64,000 nt of DNA from Roseovarius sp. SCSIO 43702 (lineage in GTDB: Bacteria; Pseudomonadota; Alphaproteobacteria; Rhodobacterales; Rhodobacteraceae), in assembly GCF_019599045.1 (NCBI RefSeq), contig NZ_CP080623.1:2564501-2628500 (forward strand). The letters run 5' to 3'. Below the pieces are notes generated by a model that was given only the letters and a program-made list of their open reading frames with translations, had not been told where the DNA came from and searched no databases. How positions within the stretch are numbered: the first letter of the stretch is position 1; each line of letters opens with the position of its first letter. Position numbers and translations under genes: made by a program. This document shows, piece by piece, positions 54,953 through 64,000 of this stretch.

Positions 54953-56776
54953 CTACGGCCAGTCGAGCCTCAGCGTCGTGCCCCCCTCCCCGCCCGTCAA
55001 GGTCAGGGTGGCGCCGATACGCGCGGCACGGCGGCGCATCGACGCGAGCCCGTGGCCGCGACGCGCCGGCGCCTCCATGTCGAGGCCGCGCCCGTCATCG
55101 GTGAGGCAGAGGTGCCGTCGTCCGGTCTGCACGGTGATGCAGCTTGCCTGCGCGTGCTTGCTCGTGTTGGTCACGAATTCCTGCACGATGCGCAGCAGGT
55201 CGATGTTGCTGGAGGGGCCGGGATCGGGCATCTGCGGCTCGTCTTCCACCTGCCAGTCGAACCGCAGCCCCTGCCGCTCCAGCATCGGCTCGAGCCGCGC
55301 GCGCATCATGGCGAGCAACCCGGCCACGTCGCCGGGATTGTAGAGGCTGTCGATGATCAGGCCCATGTCGGTCTGCGCCTCTTCCAGCAGGTCGCGCAGA
55401 TGGGGGTCGGCATTGTCGGAGTGGCGCAATCCGGCCAGCGCGTTCACGAGGTGCCCGCCCACCCCGTCATGCAGGTCCATCATGATGCGCTGGCGTTCCG
55501 CGGTCAGCAGCATCTCGCGTTCGCGCGCCTTCAGCGCATCGGCGGTGCGGCGCAGGGTCTGCGAGCGCAGGATCACCCGCTCGCGCAGCTTCGCGGCCAG
55601 CGCCTCCTGCCGGCCGAGCGCGGTCACGAGTTGCATCAGGACCAGCCAGCCGGTGACGAACATGAACACCATCGGCATGAACTGCCCCAGTTGCATCGCG
55701 ACGGGCGGCGGGCGGAGGTAGAAATAGAGCGCATCGTGCAGGGCGAGCGCGGCGGTGACGCTCATGGCGACGTAGAGCGTCGCGAACCGGCCCGGCGTGG
55801 TGAACCGGCGGTCGCGCAGGAAGATCGACAGCAGGTAGATCGTGATCACCAGGGCCACCGCATGCACCAGCGCGGAGGCGGCCAGCAGCCACTGGGGCCA
55901 GGCCAGGGCCATGACGAACATGACCGGCACCGAGCCGAGGGCGAAGGCCAGGGTCGCGGTCTCGAACCCGTCGGGCCGGCGGCGCAGGAAGCGGCGGATG
56001 AACCGGTGCAGCGCCGCGATCAGGATCGGGACCGACACGGTCCAGAGCGCCTGCCAGAGCGGCGCCGGAAGAGGTGGGCGCGTCGAGGCGTAATGCAGGC
56101 TCAACACCGTGGCCGCGGCACCCGCGATCGCGGCCCAGCGATAGACCTTGTCGCCCCGCCGCGTCACCGCGAGGCCGGTCATCCCCACGGTGCAGAGCAA
56201 AGCCAGAAGCAACCCGAACCGCGCCACGTCACGGGTCAGCGTGGCCCGCCACAGATACGCGTCGCGCAGCGCCGCGTCCGGCCCCGCGTGAAATGGCATG
56301 AGCGACACCTCGAACCAGGGCGCGCTGCGCAGCACCAGGTCGACCGGCGCCTCCCCGGCCTGCAACGGCTCGGGGACGCGGACATAGGCCGGACGGTTCC
56401 AGTGCCAGGGCGTTTCGGCGCCCGTCGCGGTGCGCAGCACGGGCGTCTGCCCCACGAACACGGTCAGCGCGTCGCTGAACAGGGGGAAGAACATCGCCTG
56501 CGGCCCGTCGCCCCCTTGGGCCGTGGCCCCGGCGGTCACGCGCAGGCGCACCACGTCGCCGACGGCACCCGAAAGACCGCCGAAAAAGGGCAACGGAACC
56601 GGATCGCCGACGCATTGCGCCTGCGGTGCGGGATCGGAACAGAGGATCGCCCGGTCGATCATCGTCGCACCGGGAAGCGGCGTGACGCGGCCGGGCGCCA
56701 GCCAGACCAGCGCCGCCAGCAGCGTCAGCGTCAGCAGCACCGAAAGGGTGCCGCGGGCCAGACCGCGGCCCGCTCT
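54953..56776 (-). CDS. NarX/DesK-type sensor histidine kinase with seven-helix sensor
   Basis: A membrane kinase of about 608 aa starting at a GTG at 56779 overlapping the regulator stop. After an N-terminal membrane segment there is a periplasmic beta-rich domain (about residues 30-190), then about seven membrane helices (residues ~195-400). The kinase part has the HisKA_3 phosphoacceptor MDLHDGVGGHLVNALAGLRH and a HATPase with CLTDDGRGLDMEAPARRGHG. The layout resembles 7TMR-DISM kinases. Signal unknown. Confidence 0.85.
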   Translation of the reverse strand, partial: RAGRGLARGTLSVLLTLTLLAALVWLAPGRVTPLPGATMIDRAILCSDPAPQAQCVGDPVPLPFFGGLSGAVGDVVRLRVTAGATAQGGDGPQAMFFPLFSDALTVFVGQTPVLRTATGAETPWHWNRPAYVRVPEPLQAGEAPVDLVLRSAPWFEVSLMPFHAGPDAALRDAYLWRATLTRDVARFGLLLALLCTVGMTGLAVTRRGDKVYRWAAIAGAAATVLSLHYASTRPPLPAPLWQALWTVSVPILIAALHRFIRRFLRRRPDGFETATLAFALGSVPVMFVMALAWPQWLLAASALVHAVALVITIYLLSIFLRDRRFTTPGRFATLYVAMSVTAALALHDALYFYLRPPPVAMQLGQFMPMVFMFVTGWLVLMQLVTALGRQEALAAKLRERVILRSQTLRRTADALKAREREMLLTAERQRIMMDLHDGVGGHLVNALAGLRHSDNADPHLRDLLEEAQTDMGLIIDSLYNPGDVAGLLAMMRARLEPMLERQGLRFDWQVEDEPQMPDPGPSSNIDLLRIVQEFVTNTSKHAQASCITVQTGRRHLCLTDDGRGLDMEAPARRGHGLASMRRRAARIGATLTLTGGEGGTTLRLDWP

Positions 56777-57447
56777 CACAGAAGCCCGAACCGCGCCGCG
56801 ATCGCCACGGCCTCGATGTTCGAGCGGGCCTCGAGTTTCCGGTAGATCGCGTTGATGTGGGTGCCGACCGTGCTGATCGAGATGGAAAGCCGCTGCCCCA
56901 CCTCCTCGCGCTTGTAGCCGCGCGCGACGAGACGCAGGATCTCGAGCTCGCGCGGGGTCAGTTCGGGCGCGTCACCCCCTGCCGCCTCGGGCTGCACCCG
57001 GTCGACCATGGTCAGAAGGTGGCGGGCGACCTGCGGGCTGATCGGGCTGCCGCCCGCCAGCACGGTGCGAACCACCTCGGCGGCGCGGTCCAGCGCCTCG
57101 AACTTGAGCATGTAGCCCCGCGCGCCTGCACAGATCGCGTCGACGACATTGCGTTCCTCTCCGAAGACGCTGACGACGATGGTCTCGCAGGGCCAATCGG
57201 CCTTCGCGACGGCGCGCACGATCTCGAGCCCCGATCCGTCGGGCAGGCCGAGGTCGCTCAGCACGATACGCGGACGCAACCGGTGGAGCGCCTCGAGACC
57301 GTCCTCGACGCTGTGGGCAACGCCCGCCACCCGCAGTCTCGGAGAGGCGGCGATCTCGCGTCGCAACTGCTCGGCCGTCTGGTGCCGGTCCTCGACGATG
57401 AGAACCGATGCAACGGCGTCCGGGGACGAGGAAGCGTCGTTGGTCAT
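56776..57447 (-). CDS. NarL/FixJ-type response regulator
   Basis: A 223-aa regulator from ATG 57447. The receiver domain has VLIVEDRHQTAE, phosphoacceptor Asp in VLSDLGLPDGSG and Lys in YMLKFEAL. A LuxR-type HTH is at the C-terminus (LTPRELEILRLVARGYKREE, then STVGTHINAIYRKLEARSN). It is coupled to the kinase gene by an overlap. Targets cannot be read; the RND pump genes upstream and the N-ATPase genes downstream are on the same strand. Confidence 0.9.
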   Translation of the reverse strand: MTNDASSSPDAVASVLIVEDRHQTAEQLRREIAASPRLRVAGVAHSVEDGLEALHRLRPRIVLSDLGLPDGSGLEIVRAVAKADWPCETIVVSVFGEERNVVDAICAGARGYMLKFEALDRAAEVVRTVLAGGSPISPQVARHLLTMVDRVQPEAAGGDAPELTPRELEILRLVARGYKREEVGQRLSISISTVGTHINAIYRKLEARSNIEAVAIAARFGLL

Positions 57448-57558
57448 GTGACGTCGATGTCCGAGCATGAGAACCAGATGCCGAGGTTACTTGAGCGCCC
57501 GTCGATTCTACAATCGCCGGATCCGTCTAGGGGCGCGAGAAAAATCGCGCCGTCCGTC

Positions 57559-60500
57559 TCACGTCTCCGCGGTTTTCCTGCCCCCTGCCGCGCGGCGGAA
57601 GATGCGGGTGACGATGACGAAGAAGAGCGGCACGAAGATCACGCCGAGCACCGTGGCCGAGATCGTGCCGCCGAGCACGCCCGAGCCGATCGCCGTGCGC
57701 CCGCCCGAGCCCGCGCCGGTGCTGAGGACCAGCGGCAGCACGCCCAGCGAGAAAGCCATCGAGGTCATCAGGATCGGGCGGAAGCGCTGTTCGGCCGCGA
57801 TCGCCACGGCGTCGATGATGCGCTCGCCCTCCTCGTATCGTTCTCGGGCGAATTCCACGATCAGGATCGCGTTCTTGCCCGTCAGGCCGATCACCGTGAG
57901 GATCCCCACCTGGAAGAACACCCCGTTCTCGAACCCGCCGAGCCACGCACCGACGAGCGCGCCCAGCACACCGATGGGCATGGCGAACATGACCGCGAAG
58001 GGGATGGACCAGCTTTCGTAGAGCGCCGCGAGCGACAGGAACACCACGGCGAGCGACAGCGCGTAGAGCAGCGGCGCCTGGTTGCCCGACTCGCGCTCCT
58101 CGAGCGAGAGGCCGGTCCAGGCGAGCGCGTAGCCGCTGCCGAGTTCGGCCACGATGCGCTCCATTTCGGCCATCGCCTCGCCGGTGGTGACACCTGGCGC
58201 GGGCGTGCCCTGAAGCTGCATCGAGGGCACGCCGTTGTAGCGGTAGAGCCCCTGCGCGCCGTATTCCCACCCGGCCTCGGAGAAGTTCGAGAAGGGCACG
58301 AGGCCGCCCATGGCGTTGCGCACCCGCCATTTGTCGATATCCGACGGCACGGCGCGGGCGTCGGGTTCGCCCTGGACGTAGACGCGCTTGATGCGGCCCT
58401 GGTCGATGAAGTCGTTGACGTAACGGCCCGCCCAGGCGATCTGGAGCAGTTGCGCCACGTCCTCGGGGGTGAGGCCCATCGCGCCGGCCTTGCGCCAGTC
58501 GATGTCGAGATTGAACTGCGCCGCGTCCTCGAGCCCGCTGGGACGCGCGGAGGCGATGAGCGGGCTTTGCGCGGCGGCGCCCAGCACGCGGTTGCGCGCC
58601 GCGACAAGGTCGGCGTGGCTCTGCCCGCCGCGGGCCTGGAGGTAGAAGTCGAAGCCCGAGACGTTGCCGAGCTCGATCACCGAGGGGGGCACGATGGGAA
58701 AGACCTGCGCATCGCGGATCTGGCTGAAGGCGCCGAAGGCCCGGCCGGCGACGGCCTGAACGCTCTGGCCCGGTTCCTCGCGCTTCTTCCAGTCCTCGAG
58801 CTGCACGAAGGCGATGCCCATGTTCTGGCCGCGTCCCGCGAAGCTGAACCCGACGACGCCGAACATGGATTTGACCACCCCCTCCTCGGCCACGAGGAAA
58901 TGATCCTCGACCTGTTCGAGCACGTCGAGCGTGCGTTCCGCCGAGGCGCCCGTGGGGGCCTGGATGAGGGTGAAGAGGATGCCCTGGTCCTCGTCAGGCA
59001 GAAACCCCGTGGGCGTGCGCGCGAAGAGCGCGACCATGACGCCCACCAGCACGAGATAGACGACGCCCACCCGGAAGGGCCGCCGCACGCTCCAGCGCAC
59101 GGTGCCGGTATAGCCGCTGGTGAGCGCCGCGAACCCGCGGTTGAACCAGCCGAAGGGCCCGCCCTTGCGGCCATGCGCCTCGACATCCTTGGCCTTGAGC
59201 AACGACGCGCAGAGCGCGGGTGTCAGGGTGAGCGCGACCACGACCGAAAGCGCCATGGCCGAGACGATGGTGATCGCGAATTGCTGGTAGATCACGCCGG
59301 TCGAGCCGGGGAAGAAGGCCATCGGCACGAAGACCGCCGAAAGGACGAGCGCGATCCCGATGAGCGCGCCGGTGATCTGGCCCATCGACTTGTGCGTCGC
59401 CTCGCGCGGCGAAAGGCCCTCCTCTTCCATGATGCGCTCGACATTCTCGACCACGACGATCGCGTCATCCACCAGAAGCCCGATGGCGAGCACCATGGCC
59501 AGCATCGTCAGCGTGTTGATCGTGAACCCCGCCGCCGCCAGCACGCCAAACGTGCCCAGAAGGACGACCGGCACGGCAAGCGTCGGAATGAGCGTCGCGC
59601 GGAGGTTCTGGAGGAAGAGGAACATCACCAGGAAGACGAGACCGATGGCCTCGAAGAGGGTCTTGACCACTTCCTTGATCGAGATCTCGACGAAGGGCGT
59701 GGTGTCGTAGGGGATCACGTAATCGACACCCTCGGGAAAGAAGGCCGCGAATTCCTCGAGCCGCTCCTTCACCGCCTCGGCGGTGTCGAGCGCGTTGGCG
59801 CCCGAGGCGAGGCTGATCGCCATGCCGGCCGCCGGATCGCCGTTGAACCGCGCGATGGTGGCATAGCTTTCGGCGCCGATCTCGACCCGCGCCACGTCGT
59901 CGAGCAGCACGAGGCCGCCATCGGTCTCGGAGCGCAGGACGATCTGGCGGAAATCCTCGGGCCGGCTCAGCAGCGATTGCGCGGTGATCGTGGCGTTGAG
60001 CTGCTGGCCCGCGACGGCGGGGCGATCCCCGAAGGCGCCGGCCGAGATCTGGGCGTTCTGCGCCGAGACGGCAGCCACCACGTCCGACGGGGTCAGCTCG
60101 AACGCGGCGAGCTTCGACGGATCGAGCCAGATCCGCATGGCGTATTGCCCGCCGAAGACGTTGACCGACCCGACGCCCTCGATCCGACTCAGCTCGTCCA
60201 CGAGGTTCGAGACCATGTAGTCGGCGAGATCGACCTGTTCGAGCGCGCCATCGGTCGAGATGAGGCCCACGACCATCAAGAAGCCCGCCGAGGATTTCTC
60301 GACGGTGATGCCCTGCCGCTGAACGGGTTCCGGCAGGAGCGGCGTCGCCCGGCTCAGCTTGTTCTGGACCTGCACCTGGGCGATGTCGATGTCGGTCCCC
60401 GTCTCGAAGGTGAGCGTGATCTCGGCGCGGCCCGCGGCGGTGGAGTTCGAGGAGAAATACCGCAGGCCGTCGAGCCCTGTCATCTGCTGCTCGATCACCT

Positions 60501-60687
60501 GCGTCACGGTGTTGGCGACCGTGCTGGCCGACGCGCCCGGATAGGTGGCGGCGACCGATACCGAGGGCGGCGCGATCTGCGGATACTGCGCCACCGGCAG
60601 GAGCCGGATCGCGAGAAGGCCCACGCCCATGATGAGGATCGAGATGACCCAGGCAAAGACGGGGCGGTCGATGAAGAAACGGGGCAT
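57559..60687 (-). CDS. RND multidrug efflux transporter (AcrB/MexB type)
   Basis: A 1042-aa inner-membrane pump of the hydrophobe/amphiphile RND family. It begins [20 protein letters not shown]; the proton-relay aspartates are in [20 protein letters not shown] in helix 4 and the lysine in [20 protein letters not shown] in helix 10. Two large periplasmic loops follow helices 1 and 7. It is 24 bases downstream of its adaptor gene. No TolC-type outer-membrane gene is adjacent, so a channel elsewhere is presumably used. Confidence 0.94.
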   Translation of the reverse strand: MPRFFIDRPVFAWVISILIMGVGLLAIRLLPVAQYPQIAPPSVSVAATYPGASASTVANTVTQVIEQQMTGLDGLRYFSSNSTAAGRAEITLTFETGTDIDIAQVQVQNKLSRATPLLPEPVQRQGITVEKSSAGFLMVVGLISTDGALEQVDLADYMVSNLVDELSRIEGVGSVNVFGGQYAMRIWLDPSKLAAFELTPSDVVAAVSAQNAQISAGAFGDRPAVAGQQLNATITAQSLLSRPEDFRQIVLRSETDGGLVLLDDVARVEIGAESYATIARFNGDPAAGMAISLASGANALDTAEAVKERLEEFAAFFPEGVDYVIPYDTTPFVEISIKEVVKTLFEAIGLVFLVMFLFLQNLRATLIPTLAVPVVLLGTFGVLAAAGFTINTLTMLAMVLAIGLLVDDAIVVVENVERIMEEEGLSPREATHKSMGQITGALIGIALVLSAVFVPMAFFPGSTGVIYQQFAITIVSAMALSVVVALTLTPALCASLLKAKDVEAHGRKGGPFGWFNRGFAALTSGYTGTVRWSVRRPFRVGVVYLVLVGVMVALFARTPTGFLPDEDQGILFTLIQAPTGASAERTLDVLEQVEDHFLVAEEGVVKSMFGVVGFSFAGRGQNMGIAFVQLEDWKKREEPGQSVQAVAGRAFGAFSQIRDAQVFPIVPPSVIELGNVSGFDFYLQARGGQSHADLVAARNRVLGAAAQSPLIASARPSGLEDAAQFNLDIDWRKAGAMGLTPEDVAQLLQIAWAGRYVNDFIDQGRIKRVYVQGEPDARAVPSDIDKWRVRNAMGGLVPFSNFSEAGWEYGAQGLYRYNGVPSMQLQGTPAPGVTTGEAMAEMERIVAELGSGYALAWTGLSLEERESGNQAPLLYALSLAVVFLSLAALYESWSIPFAVMFAMPIGVLGALVGAWLGGFENGVFFQVGILTVIGLTGKNAILIVEFARERYEEGERIIDAVAIAAEQRFRPILMTSMAFSLGVLPLVLSTGAGSGGRTAIGSGVLGGTISATVLGVIFVPLFFVIVTRIFRRAAGGRKTAET

Positions 60688-60711
60688 GTCAGGCCGGTCC
60701 TCGCGCGGGGA

Positions 60712-61929
60712 TCATTGCTCTGCGGTCTCGGGCGCGGACTGCGCCTCCGCGTCGCCCCCGGGCTCGGCGTCGGCATCGGCAGCGCCGCCCGCCTCAGGCG
60801 CCGCACCGTCGCCATGGGCTTCGGCGCGCGGCTCGGGGGTCACGGTTCCGCCCGGCGCGGTCTTCTGGAACCCGGCGACCATGATGCGTTCGCCCGGTTC
60901 GAGCCCGGCCTCGAGCACCCAGTCGCTGTCGCGATCCTGGATGATCTCTATGGCGCGCTCCTCGACCGTGTCGGCGTCGGTCACGACCCAGACGATGGGC
61001 CGCCCCCGCCGGTCGCGCTGCACCGCCTCCTGCGGGACGAGGATGACATCCTCGGCCTTTTCCACCGGCATCTCGACCTGCACGTACATTCCCGGCAGCA
61101 AGAGAAGATCGGGGTTGGCGAACTGCATCCGAAGCGTCACCACGCCGGTTTGCGGGTCCACCTTGGGCTCGGCCGCGTTGAGCCGCCCGGTATGGGCATA
61201 GTCGGTCCCGTCGGCCAGCGTGAGCCGCACCGTCCCGTCCGCGCCCGCAAGCGCCTGCTGCGTCTCGCCCCGCCGCCAGCGCAGAAGCTCGGCCGCCGAT
61301 TGCGTGACATCCACGTAGACCGGATCGATCCGCCGGATCACCGCAAGCGGCTGCGCCTGGCTCGCGGTGACGAGCGCGCCCTGGCTCGTCTGCGAAAGGC
61401 CGATGCGGCCCGAAAGGCGCGCGCGGATCGTCGTGTGCGACAGTTCGATCTCGGCGGCGTTGAGCTGCGCACGCGCGAGCTGGAGCCCCGCCGCCGCCTC
61501 GTCACGCGCGGCGATCGCGTCGTCGAGGGCGCGTTCGCTCACGATGTTGCCGGCCTGCAATTCCTGCAGCCGCGCCGCCTCGCGCGCGGTGGCACCCGCC
61601 TGCGCCTCGGCCTGCGAGACGCGGGCGCGGGCCTGCTCGACGGTGGCCTCGTAGCTCGCCGGATCGATCCGGTAGAGCGCGTCGCCGGTCTCGACCTCGC
61701 CGCCCTCCTCGTAAAGGCGCTCGATGACGATTCCGTTCACCTGCGGGCGCACCTCGGCCTCGGCCGAAGCCGCGACACGGCCGGGCAGCGTGGTGGTGAG
61801 CGTGACGTTCTGCGGCTCGACGGCGATGACGGTGACGGCGGGAGGCGGCGGCGCACCTTCCTGCGCGTGGGGGGCAAGCGGCACGAGGGCCACGAGGAGG
61901 AACGAGAGCAGACGGGCGAGTCGGGACAT
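60712..61929 (-). CDS. RND efflux periplasmic adaptor (membrane fusion protein)
   Basis: A 405-aa adaptor. A signal peptide (MSRLARLLSFLLVALVPLAP) ends near PHAQEG without a lipobox cysteine, so it is probably soluble or anchored otherwise. The lipoyl halves are at VRPQVNGIVIERLYEEGGEV and TIRARLSGRIGLSQTSQGAL around a helical hairpin (residues ~100-175), then beta-barrel and membrane-proximal domains with LLPGMYVQVEMPVEKAEDVI. The C-terminus is rich in Ala, Glu and Pro. Co-transcribed with the pump. Confidence 0.92.
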   Translation of the reverse strand: MSRLARLLSFLLVALVPLAPHAQEGAPPPPAVTVIAVEPQNVTLTTTLPGRVAASAEAEVRPQVNGIVIERLYEEGGEVETGDALYRIDPASYEATVEQARARVSQAEAQAGATAREAARLQELQAGNIVSERALDDAIAARDEAAAGLQLARAQLNAAEIELSHTTIRARLSGRIGLSQTSQGALVTASQAQPLAVIRRIDPVYVDVTQSAAELLRWRRGETQQALAGADGTVRLTLADGTDYAHTGRLNAAEPKVDPQTGVVTLRMQFANPDLLLLPGMYVQVEMPVEKAEDVILVPQEAVQRDRRGRPIVWVVTDADTVEERAIEIIQDRDSDWVLEAGLEPGERIMVAGFQKTAPGGTVTPEPRAEAHGDGAAPEAGGAADADAEPGGDAEAQSAPETAEQ

Positions 61930-62095
61930 TGCGATCCTCGCATGGGGACGACGCGAAGCGGGCCCGCGCGGATCGGAAACGATGCGTGCGGCGGCGGCGC
62001 CGTCGGCGTGAACGGACGGGTCTGGGCGTCACGTTGACCATGTATCGCAAGCAAGAGCAAGCCCGCACCACGGCCGATGGCCGGGGCCCCGCGCG

Positions 62096-62121
62096 AAAAC
62101 GCCAGCCCGCAAGGGCTGGCG
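62096..62121 (-). terminator. Rho-independent terminator of the PRC-barrel gene
   Basis: GCCAGCCC (62101-62108) and GGGCTGGC (62113-62120) form an 8-bp stem with a four-base loop. On the minus strand it is followed by a TTTT run. It lies 28 bases after the PRC-barrel stop, and separates that gene from the efflux genes. Confidence 0.8.
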
Positions 62122-62148
62122 CTTCGACAGGGTCATGACCTGGAACGG

Positions 62149-62520
62149 TCAGTCCTTCCACTCGGGAAGTGCCTTCATCTCGTCCTCGGTCATGTCCACG
62201 ATCATGCGGTCATTCTCGCGCGAGATCTGGTCGAGATTGATGACCACTTCCTTCTCGCCGATGCCGAGGAAGCCGCCCACTTCGGCGGAAACGGCCATCG
62301 CCTTGCCGTCGCGGGTGAAGAGCACGTCCTCGATCTCGCCGATCTTGTCGCCGCCGGTGGTATAGATGTCTGTGTCCTCGATCTTCTCGACCGTGGTGCC
62401 GAAAGGTTCGATGACGACCTTGTCGAATTCCACGAGGTCGGTCGCGGATTGCGCGGTGGCGACCCCCGCGATGCCGGTGGCCATGATTGCGGCGAGTGCG
62501 GTTGTGGTGAGCGTCTTCAT
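62149..62520 (-). CDS. Secreted PRC-barrel domain protein
   Basis: A 123-aa periplasmic protein. A signal peptide (MKTLTTTALAAIMATGIAG) ends near VATAQS. The mature part is one PRC-barrel-like domain (IYTTGGDKIGEIEDVLFTRD, FLGIGEKEVVINLDQISREN). PRC-barrel proteins bind other proteins or RNA; exported ones in alphaproteobacteria are of unknown role. It ends in a short acidic tail (MTEDEMKALPEW). A longer frame to 62568 is not needed. Confidence 0.85.
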   Translation of the reverse strand: MKTLTTTALAAIMATGIAGVATAQSATDLVEFDKVVIEPFGTTVEKIEDTDIYTTGGDKIGEIEDVLFTRDGKAMAVSAEVGGFLGIGEKEVVINLDQISRENDRMIVDMTEDEMKALPEWKD

Positions 62521-62625
62521 GTCGTTCCTCCTTTGCGTGTCGGTGACAGTTGCAAGGCCAACGGCCACCGCGCGCGCATGTTCCAGCGGCGTGGCGCAGA
62601 ATCTCCGGGCACGGCGCGATGCCGC

Positions 62626-63702
62626 TCAGCGATGCCGCTCACCGGACGCGCGGAGCGGTCGCGAAGGGCGCGTTTCGCTTGGCCCTTGCGCCTCTTCTCC
62701 CAGCCGGTCGAGCCAGGCCCGGCCCAGCCGCGCGGTGGTGGCGGCGAAACCGGGGGCGAGCTTTCGCGGCTCGGGGGCCTCGATGTGGCTGCCGATCCAC
62801 GCCAGAAGCGCCATGCGACGCAGCATGACGAACGTGTCGATCTCGGCCTCTTCCCCGGGCGAGAGGTCGCGGACCGAGCGGTAGCCCCGGACCCATGCGG
62901 CCTTGATCGCCGGGATGCGGGGGTCGTCCTCGATGAAGCTGATGGCGGCCGCGAAATCGTAGAGGAACCAGCCCCAGCCACAATCGTCGAAGTCGATGAG
63001 GCGCGTGCCGCCCTCGTCCACCAAGAGGTTGGCGAGGCGCATGTCGGCATGGATGAGGTTGAAGCGGTCGGGCGGCCGGCCGAAGGCGTCGAGCCGCGCG
63101 CGCACCCTCTGCTCGACGCGCTCCAGCACCTCGCGGATCTCCCCGGTCACTTCCGGCGCGTCGCGCCAGTCGCCCCAGGTGGCGCGGGGGCCGAACACCG
63201 CCTCGGCGTCCCAGGTGAGACGCTCGAACCGGGCGGGTTTCTCCCAGTGCAGGACATGCGCGTGACAGCGCGCCGCGATGGCGCCGAGTTCCTCGAATCC
63301 CGGCGTCAGGTCGCCCCTCTCGTCCGGCGCGGTGCCCTCCACGAAATGAAACAGCACCATGTGGCGTGGCGCATCGAGCCCCTCGGCGCGGCCCGTCTGG
63401 ATCGGGTCTCCGTTGCGGCCCGGATAAAAGCCCGGAGTCGTGACCACCCCCGACGCGCCGAGCGCCTCGAGCCAGGCCAGCTCGCATTCGATGGCGCGGC
63501 GGCTGTGGTAGTTCTCGCGATGGATGCGCAGGACGGCCCGGAAGCCGCCGGCGCCTTCGACGAGATAGGTGGCATTCTCGGCCACGTTGAACAGTCGTGC
63601 AGTCGCCCCCTCCGGCACCGCGTCCCAGAGCGGCAGCGCGGCTTGCGCCATTTCGCCCAGATGGCGCAGAAGTTCTGCCAGCGGCATGTCCGGCGTCGAC
63701 AT
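62626..63702 (-). CDS. APH-fold phosphotransferase (aminoglycoside/homoserine kinase-like)
   Basis: A 358-aa kinase-like protein from ATG 63702. The catalytic loop is LIHADMRLANLLVDEGG (His-x-Asp...Asn), and the metal loop follows as RLIDFDDCGWGWFLYDFAAA. The N-terminal lobe has FRAVLRIHRENYHS. The family includes homoserine kinase II (ThrB) and choline/amino-sugar kinases as well as resistance enzymes; there is no evidence for drug resistance here. The substrate is unknown. Confidence 0.82.
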   Translation of the reverse strand: MSTPDMPLAELLRHLGEMAQAALPLWDAVPEGATARLFNVAENATYLVEGAGGFRAVLRIHRENYHSRRAIECELAWLEALGASGVVTTPGFYPGRNGDPIQTGRAEGLDAPRHMVLFHFVEGTAPDERGDLTPGFEELGAIAARCHAHVLHWEKPARFERLTWDAEAVFGPRATWGDWRDAPEVTGEIREVLERVEQRVRARLDAFGRPPDRFNLIHADMRLANLLVDEGGTRLIDFDDCGWGWFLYDFAAAISFIEDDPRIPAIKAAWVRGYRSVRDLSPGEEAEIDTFVMLRRMALLAWIGSHIEAPEPRKLAPGFAATTARLGRAWLDRLGEEAQGPSETRPSRPLRASGERHR

Positions 63703-63758
63703 CTCGTCTCCCGTCACGTCTTTCGCGGCCTCGCTATACAGACCTCTGCCGTCGCGGC

Positions 63759-64000
63759 CTAGATCCCCCCGAACACGGCCTCTCCCGCCACGTATGTCGC
63801 GACCACCCCGATCTCGTGGATCCGCTCGGGCGGACAGGTGAAGATGTCGGTGTCGAGGATCGCGAAATCGCCCAGCATCCCCGGCACGAGCCGTCCCTTG
63901 AGATGCTCCTCGCGCCCCGCGAAGGCGCCGAGCGTGGTGTAGGCTTCGAGCGCTTCGTGCACGCTGACCGCCTGGCTCGCGTCGAGCGATGCCCCCGACG
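63759..64000 (-). CDS. Amidohydrolase (YtcJ-like), C-terminus only, runs off right edge
   Basis: The last ~80 codons of a minus-strand gene, with the stop at 63759. The end reads VSVHEALEAYTTLGAFAG, GRLVPGMLGDFAILDTDIF, and a final VVATYVAGEAVFGGI. This is the C-terminal closing part of amidohydrolase family 3 (YtcJ-type) proteins, where the strand after GDFAILD carries the composite beta domain. The catalytic barrel lies outside the window, so the substrate cannot be inferred. Confidence 0.75.
   Translation of the reverse strand, partial: SGASLDASQAVSVHEALEAYTTLGAFAGREEHLKGRLVPGMLGDFAILDTDIFTCPPERIHEIGVVATYVAGEAVFGGI

Noticed and set aside
56857..62037. A 1726-codon plus-strand open frame
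   Set aside because: It is antisense to the RND pump, adaptor and response regulator genes. Its product is low-complexity His/Asp/Arg-rich sequence, a typical artefact of high-GC codon bias.

Overview
The window looks like the chromosome of a high-GC alphaproteobacterium of the Rhodobacteraceae (Roseobacter-like) type. The main reasons are the divergent irr / fabA-fabB-fabI arrangement, dense GC-rich coding with many ATGA overlaps, a GTA-type tail-tip gene remnant, and a typical Rhodobacterales set of housekeeping genes. No 16S or other species marker is present, so no species is named.

Layout. (1) 1-17.2 kb is ordinary core: the end of a flavin reductase gene, fabI-fabB-fabA, irr, a quinone-reductase-like gene, an FKBP isomerase, a small metabolic group (haloacid dehalogenase, alpha/beta hydrolase, threonine dehydratase-like, Zn alcohol dehydrogenase, enolase-superfamily enzyme), an AEC transporter, then the tightly coupled SPOR lipoprotein - D,D-carboxypeptidase - tmk - holB - tatD - MBL hydrolase group. 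(2) 17.3-43.6 kb is an accessory island. It starts exactly at the 3' end of a tRNA-Ser(TGA) and ends at an 11-bp direct copy of that tRNA end next to the core mla genes. It holds gene wreckage, a large serine recombinase broken by an in-frame amber codon, and a five-gene HTH-Dcm-Vsr-GHKL ATPase-unknown operon. Next come a prophage remnant in which a repressor tail is joined to a truncated tail-tip gene, a second Vsr/Dcm pair, and a DISARM-like operon. (3) 43.6-64 kb is core again: an Mla/MCE lipid-transport operon, a complete nine-gene N-type ATPase operon (atpDCQRBEFAG), a NarL-type two-component system, an RND efflux pump with its adaptor, a PRC-barrel protein, an APH-fold kinase and the end of an amidohydrolase gene.

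The most interesting part is the island, which carries two defence-like modules, each with its own C5 cytosine methyltransferase and Vsr-type nuclease. Module A (21.4-25.6 kb) is a compact operon: small HTH controller, Dcm, Vsr, MORC/MutL-like GHKL ATPase, and a protein I do not recognise. Module B (29.4-43.3 kb) has the DISARM core DrmA helicase and DrmB (DUF1998), but no visible DrmC phospholipase D-like protein, DrmD or DrmE. In their place are two tandem paralogous UvrD-family helicases with a shared unusual C-terminal extension, a NERD-nuclease/helicase fusion and a BrxR/CapW-like WYL regulator. The C5 methyltransferase and Vsr lie at its far end. That combination is my best candidate for a poorly described system; whether it is new needs database comparison, which I could not run.
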